A stretch of DNA of 64,000 nt from Ceratodon purpureus (taxonomy: Eukaryota; Streptophyta; Bryopsida; Pseudoditrichales; Ditrichaceae), in assembly GCA_014871385.1 (NCBI GenBank), contig CM026421.1, forward strand, positions 14,175,117 to 14,239,116. Reading direction: 5' to 3'. The translations under genes and the position numbers were made by a program. Below are positions 23,296 through 35,400 of the stretch, piece after piece. The stretch's first letter is position 1; each line of letters begins with the position of its first letter. The notes beneath the pieces are model-generated. The model had not been told where the DNA came from. It saw only the letters and a list, made by a program, of their open reading frames with translations, and ran no database searches.

Positions 23296-26200
23296 TTAGG
23301 GGTAGAAGCTCTTGGCATCCTGGGAAGGATGGGAAGGACTGAGGTTGAACAGAGGCCCCTTGAACCACTTGCGAGCGCTCAGGAGCCAGGCAGCCATGAC
23401 CAAGATGAAGACACCACCCACGGCTACTGGCGCATAGTTCAGCGTCAGCTTAGTCACCGGGTACACCACGGGCAGGCAGAAGAGCACGGTGATGGTCGCC
23501 ACCCATAGCACCGCCACCCAGCCCACGAACTCCCCGTAACGGCCCAGGTTCCACGGCCCTCGGCGGAACGTGCTGCGTGCGATGGTAATGCGGAACAGAA
23601 TTGGTAGTGCGTATGATATGTACAGGCCGATGGTTGCAATCGACACCATGGCTTGGAATGCCACCAGACTCCCCAGTGACTGCACTCCAAGGGTCAAAGC
23701 TGTCAGTTTGGTTATTGAGCGCTTGACGGTGCATAGGAGAATATTTTGTGGCAGTACTAGCTCTGGTAATACTCTCTTTCATGCAACAGAAAATTCAATA
23801 TGTTTTCCCAACAAGAAAAGAAATGTAGAAAGAACCTTGTCAATTCTAGAGTTTCAAATCATTTGAGCCTAAGAGAGATGGTGGATCGATGAAGATAGGG
23901 GATGCTTATTCTGATTCTTACCGTAAGTGCCATGCAGAAGGCAATGGTAGCTGACAACCAGACGGCGTTTAAGGGCACTTCTCGCTTGTCCACCAAGTGC
24001 CACAATTTCGACAACGGCATGGCTCCGTCTCTGGAAAATGCGTACACCATCCTGCATTTTAACAAGGGCAATTATTAGGTGACGTGCAGATATATTCTGA
24101 CATTACCATGATTTGAAATTGTCGTGGTTTACGGCGGCTGAATTACCTACCAATAACGTAAACAAGAACTGTGATACGTGTCTAGTGGAATATTTATGAC
24201 TTGTTTAAAAAAGATTTAAACCTAACCTTGAATTGCTGGTGATGGAGCTCATTCCGCAGAACCAAATTGCAACCGCTACAATACCCAAGCACACAATGCC
24301 GCCTGTACCGCTGCCATATCGATCTCTGAAGACATTATAGAAAATTTGAGCAACAGCATATCCTCCGGCATCATTCGCTGTGTCGAGGAGCGCCGCTGGG
24401 TCGATCACTACGAAACAGAGTCCTAGGAGGTACCCCCATCCCACGACGAGAGAAATAATAATCGCGCTAAGAATGCCATATGCTCCGTTCTTGTCTGAGG
24501 ATTTTGTCTCTTCGGACTGCAGACAGACAGGCATGATTCACGAGTGTCAGATTTGGCGAACATGATGAATCTCAATATCCAGACTGACCTTAAAAACAAG
24601 ACACTGCTTAGCAAGATACTGTACCAATTGTGATGGAAGCGCTCACCATGTGAGCTGAGGCGTCATAGCCAGTAACGGTGTATTGGCTCACGAGCAAACC
24701 CAGAAGAAAAATGTAGGGGCTGCTGCTAATGCCAGTTGCCTCAGTTGGTTTATTGAACGTCGTGAAAACCGCTTTGAACGTCTGGCGCTCGTGGGCAACT
24801 GCTGGAATGAGTATAATCAACACAAAGACCCCTGCGGAGAAGAAATCCCACTTCATCTTCGTCATCAAATTAAACGAGGATCGTCAATAAGCATGAGCTC
24901 GAGTGAGGGTACTCAGTGATCCCTGCACTGAACAAATTATGTGCTAAATTTACCATGAAGTGTGCATAAGGCTCATTTCTAAATCTGACTATAAATTAAG
25001 CTCACAGAGATCAGGAACATCACGATGAAATGTACAGTACATTGCACATGACCTACCATTGCATAAGACTTGGATACTATAGAGGTATGCTGTTTGTAAG
25101 GTGAGATCGAGAGTTCCAACATACAAAACAACCAAGATTCTCACGGAAGGACGTCAGTGAATGGAACTCGTGAACTTCCTCTAAAGCCTCAGGGTAGTCG
25201 TACCAAGGCCTTGTGACTAGATTGACGTACCGAGAATATTCCAGAAAGCAGCGAGCGTGCCCAAGTACGACACCCAGTGAATGCTGAAGCTGTTTACGAG
25301 TGCGTGTGAAATCAGAATGCCCCCGTGAATTCCAATGACAACGTATTTGTTTGCAACGTATCCACCACCATTTGCCCCACCGGTGGCGAGGAGAACCATG
25401 ACTGCTATCAGCTGGGCCAAAGAGAAGTCGACGCTGGTCGTCACTGCCCACTGCCCAACAACATTATACCTGAAAACGCCAAAAGGATTGTAAGTACTAT
25501 TATAGTGACGAGGGGTAATATTCGCCTAAAAGACATTGGCAATCGTGATTAGTTAAACCATTAGCATAAAAAAGGGCTGGCATTGTATATACCAGCCAGT
25601 AATCCAAGATGCGAAAGGGCCCCATCTTGGGCCGGCCAGCTGAGAGCTCCAGTAATAAAGCCCGCCGGATGTTGGAAAAGCTGAGCAAATCTCTGCCATG
25701 GAAGCGCCAACAAACAAGGTAAACACGCCAACTATCAGCCACCCATAGACCATGGAGATTGTTCCTCCATATGTGAGCCCCGTGTTGAACAGCGTCGTGA
25801 TTCCTGTGAGGATGGAGATGATGGCGAAGGAGAATGCAAAGTTTGATAGTACTCTGTGGATTAACATCAAGTACAAGAGTTGTTAGAGATAATTGAGCTG
25901 GCTAGGTACAGGGACTACCTACTATGGAATTTCAATCTGATGTGCACTATGAGGATCTTGTCGGAGTTCTTGCTCTAGAAAAAAGACGCTGCAGGATGAA
26001 CTAAATTCAATTTCGCTTGAAGTTAGTACAAAATTGCTGCTTTCAAATCTGTTTTGAAACATAATCATCAGGCATTCGAAACATCACTTCACTCTGTACC
26101 CATGAGTCTCAAAAATTGGAAATTCGCCTTTCATCTACCGTAGCAACGTAGCACTACAGCAGGTTCGCTCAAAACTAAATTTTATATATTAAAAAATTAA

Positions 26201-26752
26201 CACAAAAATAGAAAATTGTGAGGACAAACAAACTAGAATAAGGTAAACATCCTCATAGCTGTGATTAGTTCCAATCATAGATGTTCAAAGTGAATCTCAA
26301 AGAAGATCCATCCTAACTACTTTCTCCAATATGGCATTTGCCGTGCTTCTTTCCCGTATGAAACCAACTCAAGATCTGGATAGTGAGAGTGAGACTAACG
26401 ATGTGGTTGCGATGGCACATGACCTAAAATGAAGGTGACAAGATGCGTTGGGAAAAAACTAGGCCCTCATCTCCACACACGAATATCTCCGTCTACAGTA
26501 TCCTGAACGTTTAGAAAGATTTGAAAATACTAGGTCCGGACTAGCGTAAAAGAACGGACAAAAGGACCAGAATGAAGCGTATGATACTTCCACTTGGGAG
26601 GGTTGTGGAACATGTGAAGATCAATTTGCTTTGGGAGAGAAAGGATCAACTTACGAGAGGTCGCGTTTGAGTTCTTGCTTGTATCCGAGCTCATGCAGTC
26701 TCTGCTGCCCAGAATCCATGGTACCGTTGGTCTCCGATTTCAAGCCCATCAT
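23296..26752 (-). CDS. BAT1-type amino-acid/GABA transporter (APC superfamily), seven exons
   Basis: This is a membrane transporter of the bidirectional amino-acid transporter/GABA permease family. Such proteins move amino acids or GABA across plasma or organelle membranes. Exons are 26752-26655, 25853-25593, 25469-25231, 24831-24647, 24516-24227, 24051-23922 and 23679-23296. All have GT/AG borders and matching phases, giving 528 residues, the usual size for plant BAT proteins. Exon 1 ends DSGQQRLHELGYKQELKRDL. Further family motifs are VLSNFAFSFAIISILTGITT, FPTSGGLYYWSSQLAGPRWG, LLVSQYTVTGYDASAHM, EETKSSDKNGAYGILSAI, FCGMSSITSNSR, VYAFSRDGAMPLSKLWH and VAFQAMVSIATIGLYISYA. Multiple hydrophobic segments fit an APC fold of about 12 helices. 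The start is MMGLKSETNG, the nearest ATG in frame with this N-terminus. The gene appears intact. Substrate cannot be told from sequence. Confidence 0.95.
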
Positions 26753-28628
26753 TTCTGCAACCCAACAACAACCCACGAAACCTTTAAAAAAACTCTCGAC
26801 GCACCACCCCTTCAAACAGAAGACGAAATACCGAACTACTACACTCCAAAGACAACAGCACTGGCCATGGCCAGTTGACGGATAGAGCTTCACCTGTCCC
26901 ACGAAGAAGAGACGTCTCTTCCTCGTCAGACATGACATGCGCTCTACCAAACTCCTCAAACCAGCTATATTCCGTACCCCTTCTCACAAGCACAAGGAGA
27001 AACCGAGAGAGACCTAATGCGCCACAAGCACCAAATGATCTCCAACTCTCTCCGACTCGCAGAATGAAAAGCAGTACCTTGCGTCTATTCCGAGACATCC
27101 TAATAATGCAAATAAATGCAGAATAATCCACACGATTCAAGTACCTGTTGACGAAACCCGAAAGAACAAACTGGTAACTCAACACAAACGCAGAGACTCA
27201 GCCACCACCACTCTAGAAGTGATCGAAGCAAGCGCTCATCTGCAACCCATCCAGAACTCCAAACCCATATGCAGACTCAATCGATCAACCCAACCTCCCT
27301 CTCTCCTAGGTTGATGCCAAACTGGCTACAGCTCGATCCACGCAGCAACGGCAACACGAAACAATAGGCAACGTGCTCAGACTGATTCATTAACTCCACA
27401 CGAGTAGTTCGCTGCCCCAAACATAATAACCAACGACAACCAACATGCAGCTGCACATCCCACCAAGTAAGATTCTCATGTGCACTGCACTTACGCCCCC
27501 AACCATCAGGCAGCATTTCCTGTACTAGAAAAGGCGAGAATCCATCCAGAGTTGCGTGACGAATATATAACATGCTACAGTCACCGGCATGGCGGTGCAT
27601 TCACCTTCTTGAGAGGCCGCACAGGGCCTTCAGATTTCAAATTCAACCAGACGCCGCACATGGTAGAAAAAACACTCCATTGTGGTCCCTCACTCACTCA
27701 AGGGTAAGAATTTCTCCACTCAAGTCCCCGCATCCCCAGTTGAAAATTCAATTTTACTTCACCGATAATATATAATTTAAATGCTTACGTCTCAGTCAAT
27801 GAAAGTTATAAACCAGAGAACACAACATGACCACAAATGTTTTGGTTATCCAATTCGGTCAGACAGGGTGTCTCTTCCACTAGTGTTAGAATTCATTCAA
27901 TATTTTTTGTTTAGTTGTTTTATTTTGTGCCTAGCGTCCAAAGATGCGGGAGCGCTTTGGTCTAATTTAAGGATAATACCGGCTCTAGATCCGTGCACAT
28001 GGAGCACTGTAGAGCATATGGAGTGCCGTGTGCACATTGCTTGAGCCGTCGATTCATGGATCGATGAACATGAAGTCTGGACATCCACCTTGAAAGTCTG
28101 GAAAGAGGACCTGTTCTTCGGAGAGCTTTATTCGGAAAGAGCCTGATTTCCTCCGGCAACTGGAGGTCCGGAGCGTCGCTTTAGAAACGGAATTTATTCG
28201 ACGTGTGAGGCCGGAATCTGTCACTGTGCATCAAGGCACGTAGATTCTGGACATGGGATTTAAACTTTTGGCATGAGGAATCTGTTTCATTTCACACTTG
28301 GTAGGGTGGTTTTCATGAACAACATGGATGATTTGGCCCTTCAGTTTCGGTGGAACTTGGTTTTGGTTTCTTGAGTTCTAATTGCACATGTGTGTGGATC
28401 TTTGTTTCTTTAGTTTTTCTTTTTTCTTTTTTATTTAAACTTTAGTTGGAAGGAGTAACAGCGATTTTTATTAAACTTGGTATCCAAAGTGGGTGTATAA
28501 CAGACAATTTTTAATGTGAAGTAATTCTGGGGGTCTTATATATAACACATCACATGTGATGTTTTGCTTTAAGATATATTTTGTTATGATTTGCCTGTGG
28601 TTTTTGGGTATGATTTGCTTTCACTAGA
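26753..28628. other. 5' side of transporter gene and intergenic DNA
   Basis: No supported gene was found. The part next to 26752 contains the transporter promoter and 5' UTR. Short frames here show no family motifs. Confidence 0.5.
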
Positions 28629-28776
28629 AGCAGACCTGTCGTTCCTCACTCAAAAAGTGTCGCCCTTCACTGACGGAGAAGGTGGAAAAGGGCACTTTTT
28701 CTTGTCTTTTGTGACTCCAGTGACTCGCCAACTTCGAAATTGCTTGATATAGTAAGTGAGGAACGACAGGTTTGCT
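28629..28776. mobile_element. Short foldback/MITE-like element, 148 bp
   Basis: Terminal inverted repeats of 22 bp with one mismatch lie at 28629-28650 and 28755-28776 (core ACCTGTCGTTCCTCACT and its complement). An inner pair, an AAAAAGTG-rich stretch from about 28652 and AAGGGCACTTTTT at 28688-28700, extends the hairpin. No clear target-site duplication was seen, so the superfamily is unassigned. A transcribed hairpin (small-RNA precursor) is an alternative. Confidence 0.55.
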
Positions 28777-30401
28777 AGCAGTGTTTTTGGTTCACTTGTG
28801 TTTTACTCGCTGTGAAGTCGTAAGATTTTAAGTTGGAAGAGGAGGCTTGCCAGATGCTGAGATATGGTGAGTTGATAGATCAGAGCTCTTTTGATTATTT
28901 GTCATCACCTTTGAGAGATGTCCTCAGTTCCCTTCTGCAATTTGTTGGCATCTAAGTCACAGTACTCCAGCACAGGTGGATTGAATGCAATGAAATCATC
29001 GCATATGTCGATGCTTTTACACATGCGGTTAGCAATTTGGCTAAGATGGCTACAATCGTACACTCCTCTTTGTTTTATGACAGTGCTCTTGATAGATTTT
29101 ATTAGGATTTTATTCCCGTGCAAACTTAGAACGTCGAAGGTGTCACTAAACTATTGTATGTCTTGCTTTACAGTGTGCCAATTGAGCAGAGCCTTTACGT
29201 CCATAAAAGTTAGAGCTTCATCATTTCCAGCTTTGAAAGTACCAGACTTGTCTTTGTTATTTTCTGTGCGGATCTCAACCAGTGCTTATCAGTTCCAGCT
29301 TTTAACATCTAACTTGTTCGTACTATGCGACTACACTTGTCGAATGTTCTGTCTCTACACTTCACTATGAAAGATGTCAAAATATCTCACAAGGCTCTCG
29401 GAGATGAAGTCCATTGTTAGTGAACCTTTAAAAATAATTGTGGGGTATAGAGCTGGCGTCATTAGTCACTCAGTGGAAGTGACTCTCGATCACGAGTCAT
29501 GGCTGGATGGTGACCCAGCGAGTAACTTTGTGAAGAGTCAAGACTTTATCAAGACGGCAGCCCACGTATTGGATCGACAGTGAGTTTGTAAATTATCTAT
29601 TCGTTGCACTTGGTTACTTTCAGAAATTTAGAAAAATGTGACATGCACCTGGGTCTCCAGCATTCATATCAGAAACCAATTGAAACTACATCTGCGAATT
29701 TACAATAGCTGTGAGCGGACTGAAACGGACGAGCCAGCAGGACCGCAGTTTCTCTTCAAATTGCATAACCGGCAAGCTAATCATGAGCATATATATAATT
29801 GCAGCTGCCACTTCCAATTTGCAACGTTCTCTATCACTACTCTCAATCTGCTGTTGTGTTAGTGCTCTTTGGCCATGAAATTAAAGCCTAATGTGCCCAT
29901 ACCTAGTATAATAGAGGGACTTGTAGACTGACAAAGTACACTCATTTGTGGACAACTACTCAGCGACCTTCTCAAGCGACCAACGTTAAGTCTAGTATTA
30001 GCTAGGTGATGACAATCACACAATGAAGTGAATTGGAATCTCAAAGCGGAGCACCAATATGCCAATTCTCAATAATTACGGCACACGGCACTTTGTATGC
30101 AAGTGGTCTCAATGAAACTTGTAAGGTGTATTAAAAGGCACTCAGTACTGTTATACAGCGTCACAGACACTGTCTCATAGGGAACAGCTGATACACAAAA
30201 TTCTAGCAGGGCCAGAATCACCTGCACAGCTATGTTCAAAGCTATGAGATATAGCGTTATCGTGAAAACATTAGTAGATCTGGATTCCGAGGCATTTCCG
30301 GGGCAGTGCGGAGAAGCTCTCACCATTGAGACCCTGAGAAATAGTGATGTCGGATTGAAATCGAAGAAGCCTCACTGCGAAATTCACTGCAAGTTTGGGA
30401 G
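28777..30401. other. Intergenic DNA, no supported gene
   Basis: Frames up to 150 codons occur (for example 28918-29370 plus) but show no domain motif or splice context, and look like chance frames. Confidence 0.4.
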
Positions 30402-32638
30402 CTAGTAGTGGGCCGAGGTCGATGTCGCTAGTGAGGAGCGTTGACGCCCGCGGTACATGTGACGCTCGCAGTGCTTCTGACCTGGGACTACATTGCGTGC
30501 GCACCGCCACTTCTTTCCGTCGGATCGCCGGCACCGATTTGGCTCTGTGTCAGTGGTGTTCACCACGCCAGGGTGGAATGCACCCAAGTCAACTGCGAAA
30601 CCTAATCCGAAACATTGTGTTAGAAACAGGGGATCCATGTGAAAAAATCAAACCTGTACATTAATCAGCCAATTCAAATGGTTATGTGCCCCAATTGCGG
30701 GTGCGCGTCACTATAATTGGCCGCATTGTGAGGGGAAGAGGGATCAGGTTAGAGGCTCACTATTTGCGGCGTGAGGGCTGGCGATTCCGTTCATGGATGC
30801 AACGCTCTTGCGAATTGGATCCAAGATCTCATTGGAAACGTTCATGTGCACACCCGCCTTCATGTGCTTGAAGATCTCTGCTTGCTGCTTAAATTCCACC
30901 AGCTGGTTGGTGGAGAATGGAGACCGTGCGCCACTTGTGGGATTCGGTACTACCGATATTGCATGAATGGGGTTCATGCTTTCCCTTCCCTTCGAGAGGT
31001 GGACGCCTGCGTACAAACACATTTAAGCAAGTGACAATACAACGTGAGAAGCGTGTCAAGTGAAAAGCCTGTTTTGATTTCTAGCATAGACACCCGTGCG
31101 TACACTCGAAGCAACCCTTGACAAGCTACCATGGGGACTCCGATGCTACGATTTAAGAATGCTTGCAAACATTACTTGAGCGGACAGTAGGCTGCATTGA
31201 AGCAAATATGAAAGATTTCATCGCGTAGAATCAGGCTCAACATTAAGATAACAACATTTGAGAAGAAACTCACGCTATGGCAAGAGATAAAATAGTCACG
31301 ACTGAAACATAAAATAAATAATGATGTGCTTCTACTGTATAAATTTCTTCAATGTAACTACTAAATCGAGCAACCTTGGAAGAAACAGATAACAATATTC
31401 GGTTCCTACAGCTAGAGCTCATGAGATTTAAGACAAAATAAATTCTCTGGCCAGCATGTGTACAAAATTGCATGTACTGCCAACTCTGCCTTGCAATTTT
31501 CTTATGACTATCTAACAATAGCATTCTTCTCACCTTTAAAACCCCTTGTTAAATCATCAGAGGGGAGTCGCTCCACCTTCTGCGTTTGAGGACCCGTAGC
31601 AGCGGCCAATTCAGCTCTGAAAAAGGCCTGTTGTCGTCTTTGCACATGCTGCAAATCCTCTATCAGTAACTCCAAGAGCAAAAATGGTCGTTCACGAGAA
31701 TATGCAGCATCACACATCAATTCCCTTGTAAGTCTCTCACAGTCCTTTCTGTAAACATCTGCCGATGGCAGATTTGAACGTTTCCACTTTGGTGCACTCT
31801 TAAACTTGATATGAGCACTTCGTTCTTCAGCCTTTTCCAGTGGCAACTCAAATGAAGTCTTCGGTTCTGCTTCCTCAGGCTGCAGATTGCGAAGTCTCTC
31901 CAAAGTCTTCTCAAAGTTTGCAGCTCCTGATACATACTTCGATTGCTCTGCCGCATGAACAGGGTCTGTGGCCATACGCGCCAGAGCCTCCCTCCACGCC
32001 ACCACCGCTTTTTGAAACAAGGGACTGTCATAGCCAGCATCTTTTCCAACTTTGATCAACACCTTTTGCCGATATAGAACTTGGTTGAGTTCATCAGCAA
32101 GGTATTCCATAGGATCCGGGCAACTAACCCGGTATGCTCCCTCAGTCATCTCAAAAAGAAGTTTAAAACATGATCCGTACAAAGGGCTTTCGGTAGGTTC
32201 CATCTCATTCCCCGGTTGCATTGGAAGGACTCTCCTCGCTATGGTTCTGCTTCCGGAAACATGTGCCTCCTGAGTAGCTGAGCTTTCCTGTTGGACACTG
32301 AAGAGACTTTCCAGCACGTGTTTGTATGGCTGACCAAGGTACCTCTCTATAAAAGCTTTGTCCCAGTCATCAAACTGCGAGACCTTCAGAGCAAACTCCT
32401 CAGCTGAGTACTCCACATCTGAACCCGAGTACTCCTCATCGGACTCAGAGCACTCATCTGACTCCGAGTACTCCTCATCGGACTCAGAGCACTCATCTGA
32501 CTCCGAGTACTCCTCATGATCTGATTCTGAGTCTTGATCGGATGAGCCATACTCGTCATCTGTCACAGGATTTTCCAGGAGGACACGAGGTTCATCGCCT
32601 AATTCCACATTCTCCAAAGCTTTCAAATGATCACCCAT
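30402..32638 (-). CDS. QLQ-WRC (growth-regulating-factor-like) protein with long acidic N-terminal region
   Basis: The QLQ and WRC domains define plant GRF transcription factors: QLQ binds GIF coactivators and WRC is a C3H zinc/DNA-binding motif. My model has exons 32638-31534, 31006-30761 and 30601-30402 (alternative third-exon start 30592). Both junctions are phase 1 and in frame, giving about 516 residues. Exon 1 is an unrecognised region with a Ser/Asp/Glu repeat (13-residue unit EYSESDECSESDE) followed by a helical charged region. Exon 2 holds QLQ (SPFSTNQLVEFKQQAEIFKH, then MKAG). Exon 3 holds WRC (DTEPNRCRRSDGKKWRCARN, then QKHCERHMYRGRQRS) with C-x9-C-x10-C-x2-H spacing. The protein ends 11 residues after this. 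In typical GRFs the two domains lie near the N-terminus and a long tail follows, so this order is odd. The RSRKP motif that overlaps the usual miR396 site is absent. Exon 1 could belong to a separate gene, and the first exon may be missing. Confidence 0.6.
32421..32516 (-). repeat. 39-bp coding tandem repeat (acidic SD/E repeat)
   Basis: About two and a half near-identical 39-bp units encode a 13-residue acidic Ser/Glu/Asp module in the first exon of the QLQ-WRC gene. The units are almost identical at DNA level, suggesting recent expansion. Confidence 0.8.
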
Positions 32639-33610
32639 ACTGTGACTAGTCGCTTGTGGCAAACCTGCGCTAACTGGGTACACGTAAGTTTATTGCTAAT
32701 GCAGACGCATTTCAAGCAGGATGAAGAAATTTAAGAAGTACAATCTGGAAGATCTTCTCCAAGCAAAACTCAAATGAAACCAAACCCAAAACCACAAGCA
32801 GAACATAACCCAACAAATTTACTGCTACCTCCTAAAACCCTAAACCCATGCCGGGCATTCATTCAATCAAGATTAAAGAGACCAACCGAAATACCACTCA
32901 ATCACTTTTGAGTTTTGATCGCACCACTTCCACCACAAAAACTCACTCTTCTACAGCACGTCGTTGCTTACTTAGAAACCCAAATCGATTTATCTAACGT
33001 TCAAGATTACTCAACGTGAGCATGATCATGCATTCCTCCGCCAAATCAAGATCCACAGTCTTACCCACTTCTTGCACAAATCCTTCCTAGATAGCACACC
33101 ACTCACTCCAACCCAACTGCTTCAGAACCAAGATTCAACTTGAACGCCACAAACACTCACAAATTAATGCAGAGATCTAGCGCAAAACTGGACCTAGCTT
33201 GATCCATAAATCACGGAAATCGCTAAGCTCAGCCACACCGCCCACAAGTTTCAAATCGAAAGGCGCTCACCTCGTGACTGCTCAACGAAGCTCTGTCGAC
33301 TCACACCACCGGAACCGAAGTCGTCAACCAACACCTCCACTAGACACGCAGCAACCTCCAGCCTCCGAAGGCGTGAACAGACCAGAAGGCGTACGATGCG
33401 AAGATGAAGAGAAGTGAGAATCAGAGATAGAGATCAATATAAAGACGTCCAAACCTGATCCCATCGCATCGCAAGCAGTAAAGGCCCGCCGCCAAAGTCG
33501 AAGCGCCGCCCCCGAACTTTAATTTGAAATTTTGCTTCACGAGTTAGCCGTTCGTGACACTGGCTTCGCGAAACCCTTGTTTGCAACACAGGACAGACTC
33601 GGCACAGGAC
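32639..33610. other. Upstream region of the QLQ-WRC gene
   Basis: No supported gene was found. An upstream non-coding or short coding exon of the minus-strand gene may lie here, because AG acceptors precede the chosen ATG (for example TTAGCGCAG just upstream). Confidence 0.4.
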
Positions 33611-33680
33611 AGCGAGACACTGCGAGACACTACGAGACACTGCGAGACACTGCGAGACACTGCGAGACACTGCGAGACAG
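33611..33680. repeat. 10-bp tandem array, about 7 units
   Basis: The unit TGCGAGACAC is repeated about seven times head to tail with single substitutions. Its complement GTGTCTCGCA recurs in diverged form from about 34010 onward, linking it to the 21-bp array that follows. Confidence 0.85.
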
Positions 33681-34204
33681 TAGCTATTTCATGAACACAT
33701 GCAGCACAAAACTGATCATGAAGATGTGATCATCACAACTTAAACAAGTCCAGAGATTTTGTATCATGATGCTTCAAGTGGAGTTTCTGGATGCTGCGCA
33801 TGATCCAAGAGGTAATACAAGAGGTAGCTGAGCTCAATTTGCCCGGTGGTTTGGGATCCTTATCGATGGTTGCTGAAGACTTGAATGAATTAACATACTC
33901 AGACGCCGTCAAGTGGTTTCGTGTGAACTTGCAATCAGAGTGTACACGAGACACTAGCATTGCTCCGCGGGGTCTTAGTGCAGAATGTTGTGCAGTGTCG
34001 TGTCTTGCACTGTCCTGGGAGTGTCTCGGAGCATCCTGTAGGGTCTTGCAGTGTCTCGGAGGTTATCATGCAGCGTGACGGGCTGTCTCGCACTTTTGCG
34101 GGGTTGTTACAGAGTGTCGCGGGCTGTCATGCAGTACTCTTGGGGTGTCCTGCAGTGTCACAAAGTTGTCCTGAATTGTCTCTTAAGGTGTCTTACGCCG
34201 TTTC
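33681..34204. other. Unique segment grading into degenerate GTGTC repeats
   Basis: 33.70-33.95 kb is non-repetitive and has a short open frame of unknown nature. From about 33.96 kb the sequence is a degenerate mixture of TGTCTCGGAG and TGTCCTG words, i.e. ancestral or decayed repeats. Confidence 0.5.
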
Positions 34205-34668
34205 GGAGGTGTCCTAGGGTGTTTCGGAGGTGTCCTACAATGTTCTGGAGGTGTCGTGCACTGTTTTGGAGGTGTCCTACAATGTCTCGAAGGTGTCGTA
34301 CAATGTTTCGGAGGTGTCGTGCACTGTTTCAGAGGTGTCCTACAATGTTTCGGAGGTGTCATGTATTGTTTCGGAGGTGTCCTACAATGTTTCAGAGGTG
34401 TCCTACAATGTTACGGAGGTGTCATGTATTGTTTTGGAGGTGTCCTACAATGTTACGGAGGTGTCCTAATGATGTTACGGAGGTGTCATGTATTGTTTCG
34501 GAGGTGTCCTACAATGTTTCGGAGGTGTCCTACCATGTTACGGAGGTGTCCTACAATGTTACGGAGGTGTCCTACAATGTTACGGAGGTGTCTTACAATG
34601 TTACGGAGGTGTCCTACGTTGTTTTGGAGGTGTCCTAGAATGTTTTGGAGGTGTCCTGCACTGTCACG
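34205..34668 (+). repeat. 21-bp minisatellite, about 22 units
   Basis: The consensus unit is GGAGGTGTCCTACAATGTTWC. About 22 units lie head to tail, almost all exactly 21 bp; one 22-bp unit near 34457 breaks the frame. Because 21 is a multiple of three, all three plus frames stay open for long stretches and encode seven-residue repeats (for example CYGGVLQ). I interpret these frames as by-products, not genes. Confidence 0.9.
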
Positions 34669-34977
34669 GGCTATCTTGCATTGTCTCTCTAGAGGACCGA
34701 GGTGTCCAGGAGTGTCATGGGCATCTTAGAGTGTCTCATGAGGTGTATATAGGGTTGTCTTATTGGACGGACATGGGCAAAATTTCCGGACATGGACGGA
34801 CGGACGGACGGACCGGTCGGTCCCCGGACATAATCGGACATTGAGGGGAGGAGGAAAATTACTGGGTTAGTTTTTTTTTTTACAACTTCCCTATAGGGGA
34901 AACATATTGATGACATGGACAACGAACGATGACGGGGAATTCCACATATGCAAAGGGGTGCGCGAGCGGGTTCAAAG

Positions 34978-35178
34978 GGGGCGCGAGCTTCTGAGAAGGG
35001 GGCCAGAGCTTTTGGGAGGGGGGGCAGAGCTTCTTGGAGGGGCGCGAGCTTCTTGGGAGGAGGGGGGGGGGCGCTTCTAGGGGGGGCGCGAGCTTCAAGG
35101 GGGGGGGGCGCGAGCTTCTGAGGGGGGGGGGGGGGGGGGGGGCGCGAGCTTCTGGGGGGGGCGCGAGCTTCTACGGGG

Positions 35179-35212
<34 letters not shown>

Positions 35213-35400
35213 AGTGCTTCAAGGAGGGGGGGCCAACGCTTCTAGGAGGGATGGGGGGGGCCAGAGCTTCTTGGGGCGGGGGCGGGGGCGCAAGCTTCTT
35301 GGAGGGGGGCGCGAGCTTCTAAGGGGGGCTAGAGCTTCTGGGAGGGGGGGCTAGAGCTTCTTGGAGGGGAGGCCAGAGCTTCCGGGAGGGGGGGCGCGAG
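34978..35400 (+). repeat. G-run array with GCGCGAGCTTCT spacer
   Basis: Multiple imperfect units combine a GCGCGAGCTTCT or GCCAGAGCTTCT word with a run of 5 to about 31 G. The longest run lies at about 35180-35210. The plus strand has very high G-quadruplex potential. The minus strand reads as a Pro-rich frame, which I regard as spurious. Run lengths may be inaccurate in the assembly. Confidence 0.85.

Noticed and set aside
28918..29583. 150- and 69-codon plus-strand frames
   Set aside because: They have no recognisable motif, signal or splice partner. Composition is like the surrounding intergenic DNA.
30271..30534. Alternative frame overlapping the WRC exon
   Set aside because: It does not preserve the Cys/His spacing of WRC and starts within the exon. 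The WRC frame is clearly the real one.
33611..33680. CRISPR-like array
   Set aside because: Units are directly adjacent 10-mers without spacers in a plant nuclear context. It is a simple satellite.
34051..34844. Repeat proteins of 79-195 residues in the minisatellite
   Set aside because: They are open only because the unit is 21 bp. They have no start context, no non-repeat domain, and overlap in all frames.
34689..35222. Pro-rich 177-residue frame on the minus strand
   Set aside because: It arises from reading the G-run array in reverse. Composition is fully explained by homopolymers.
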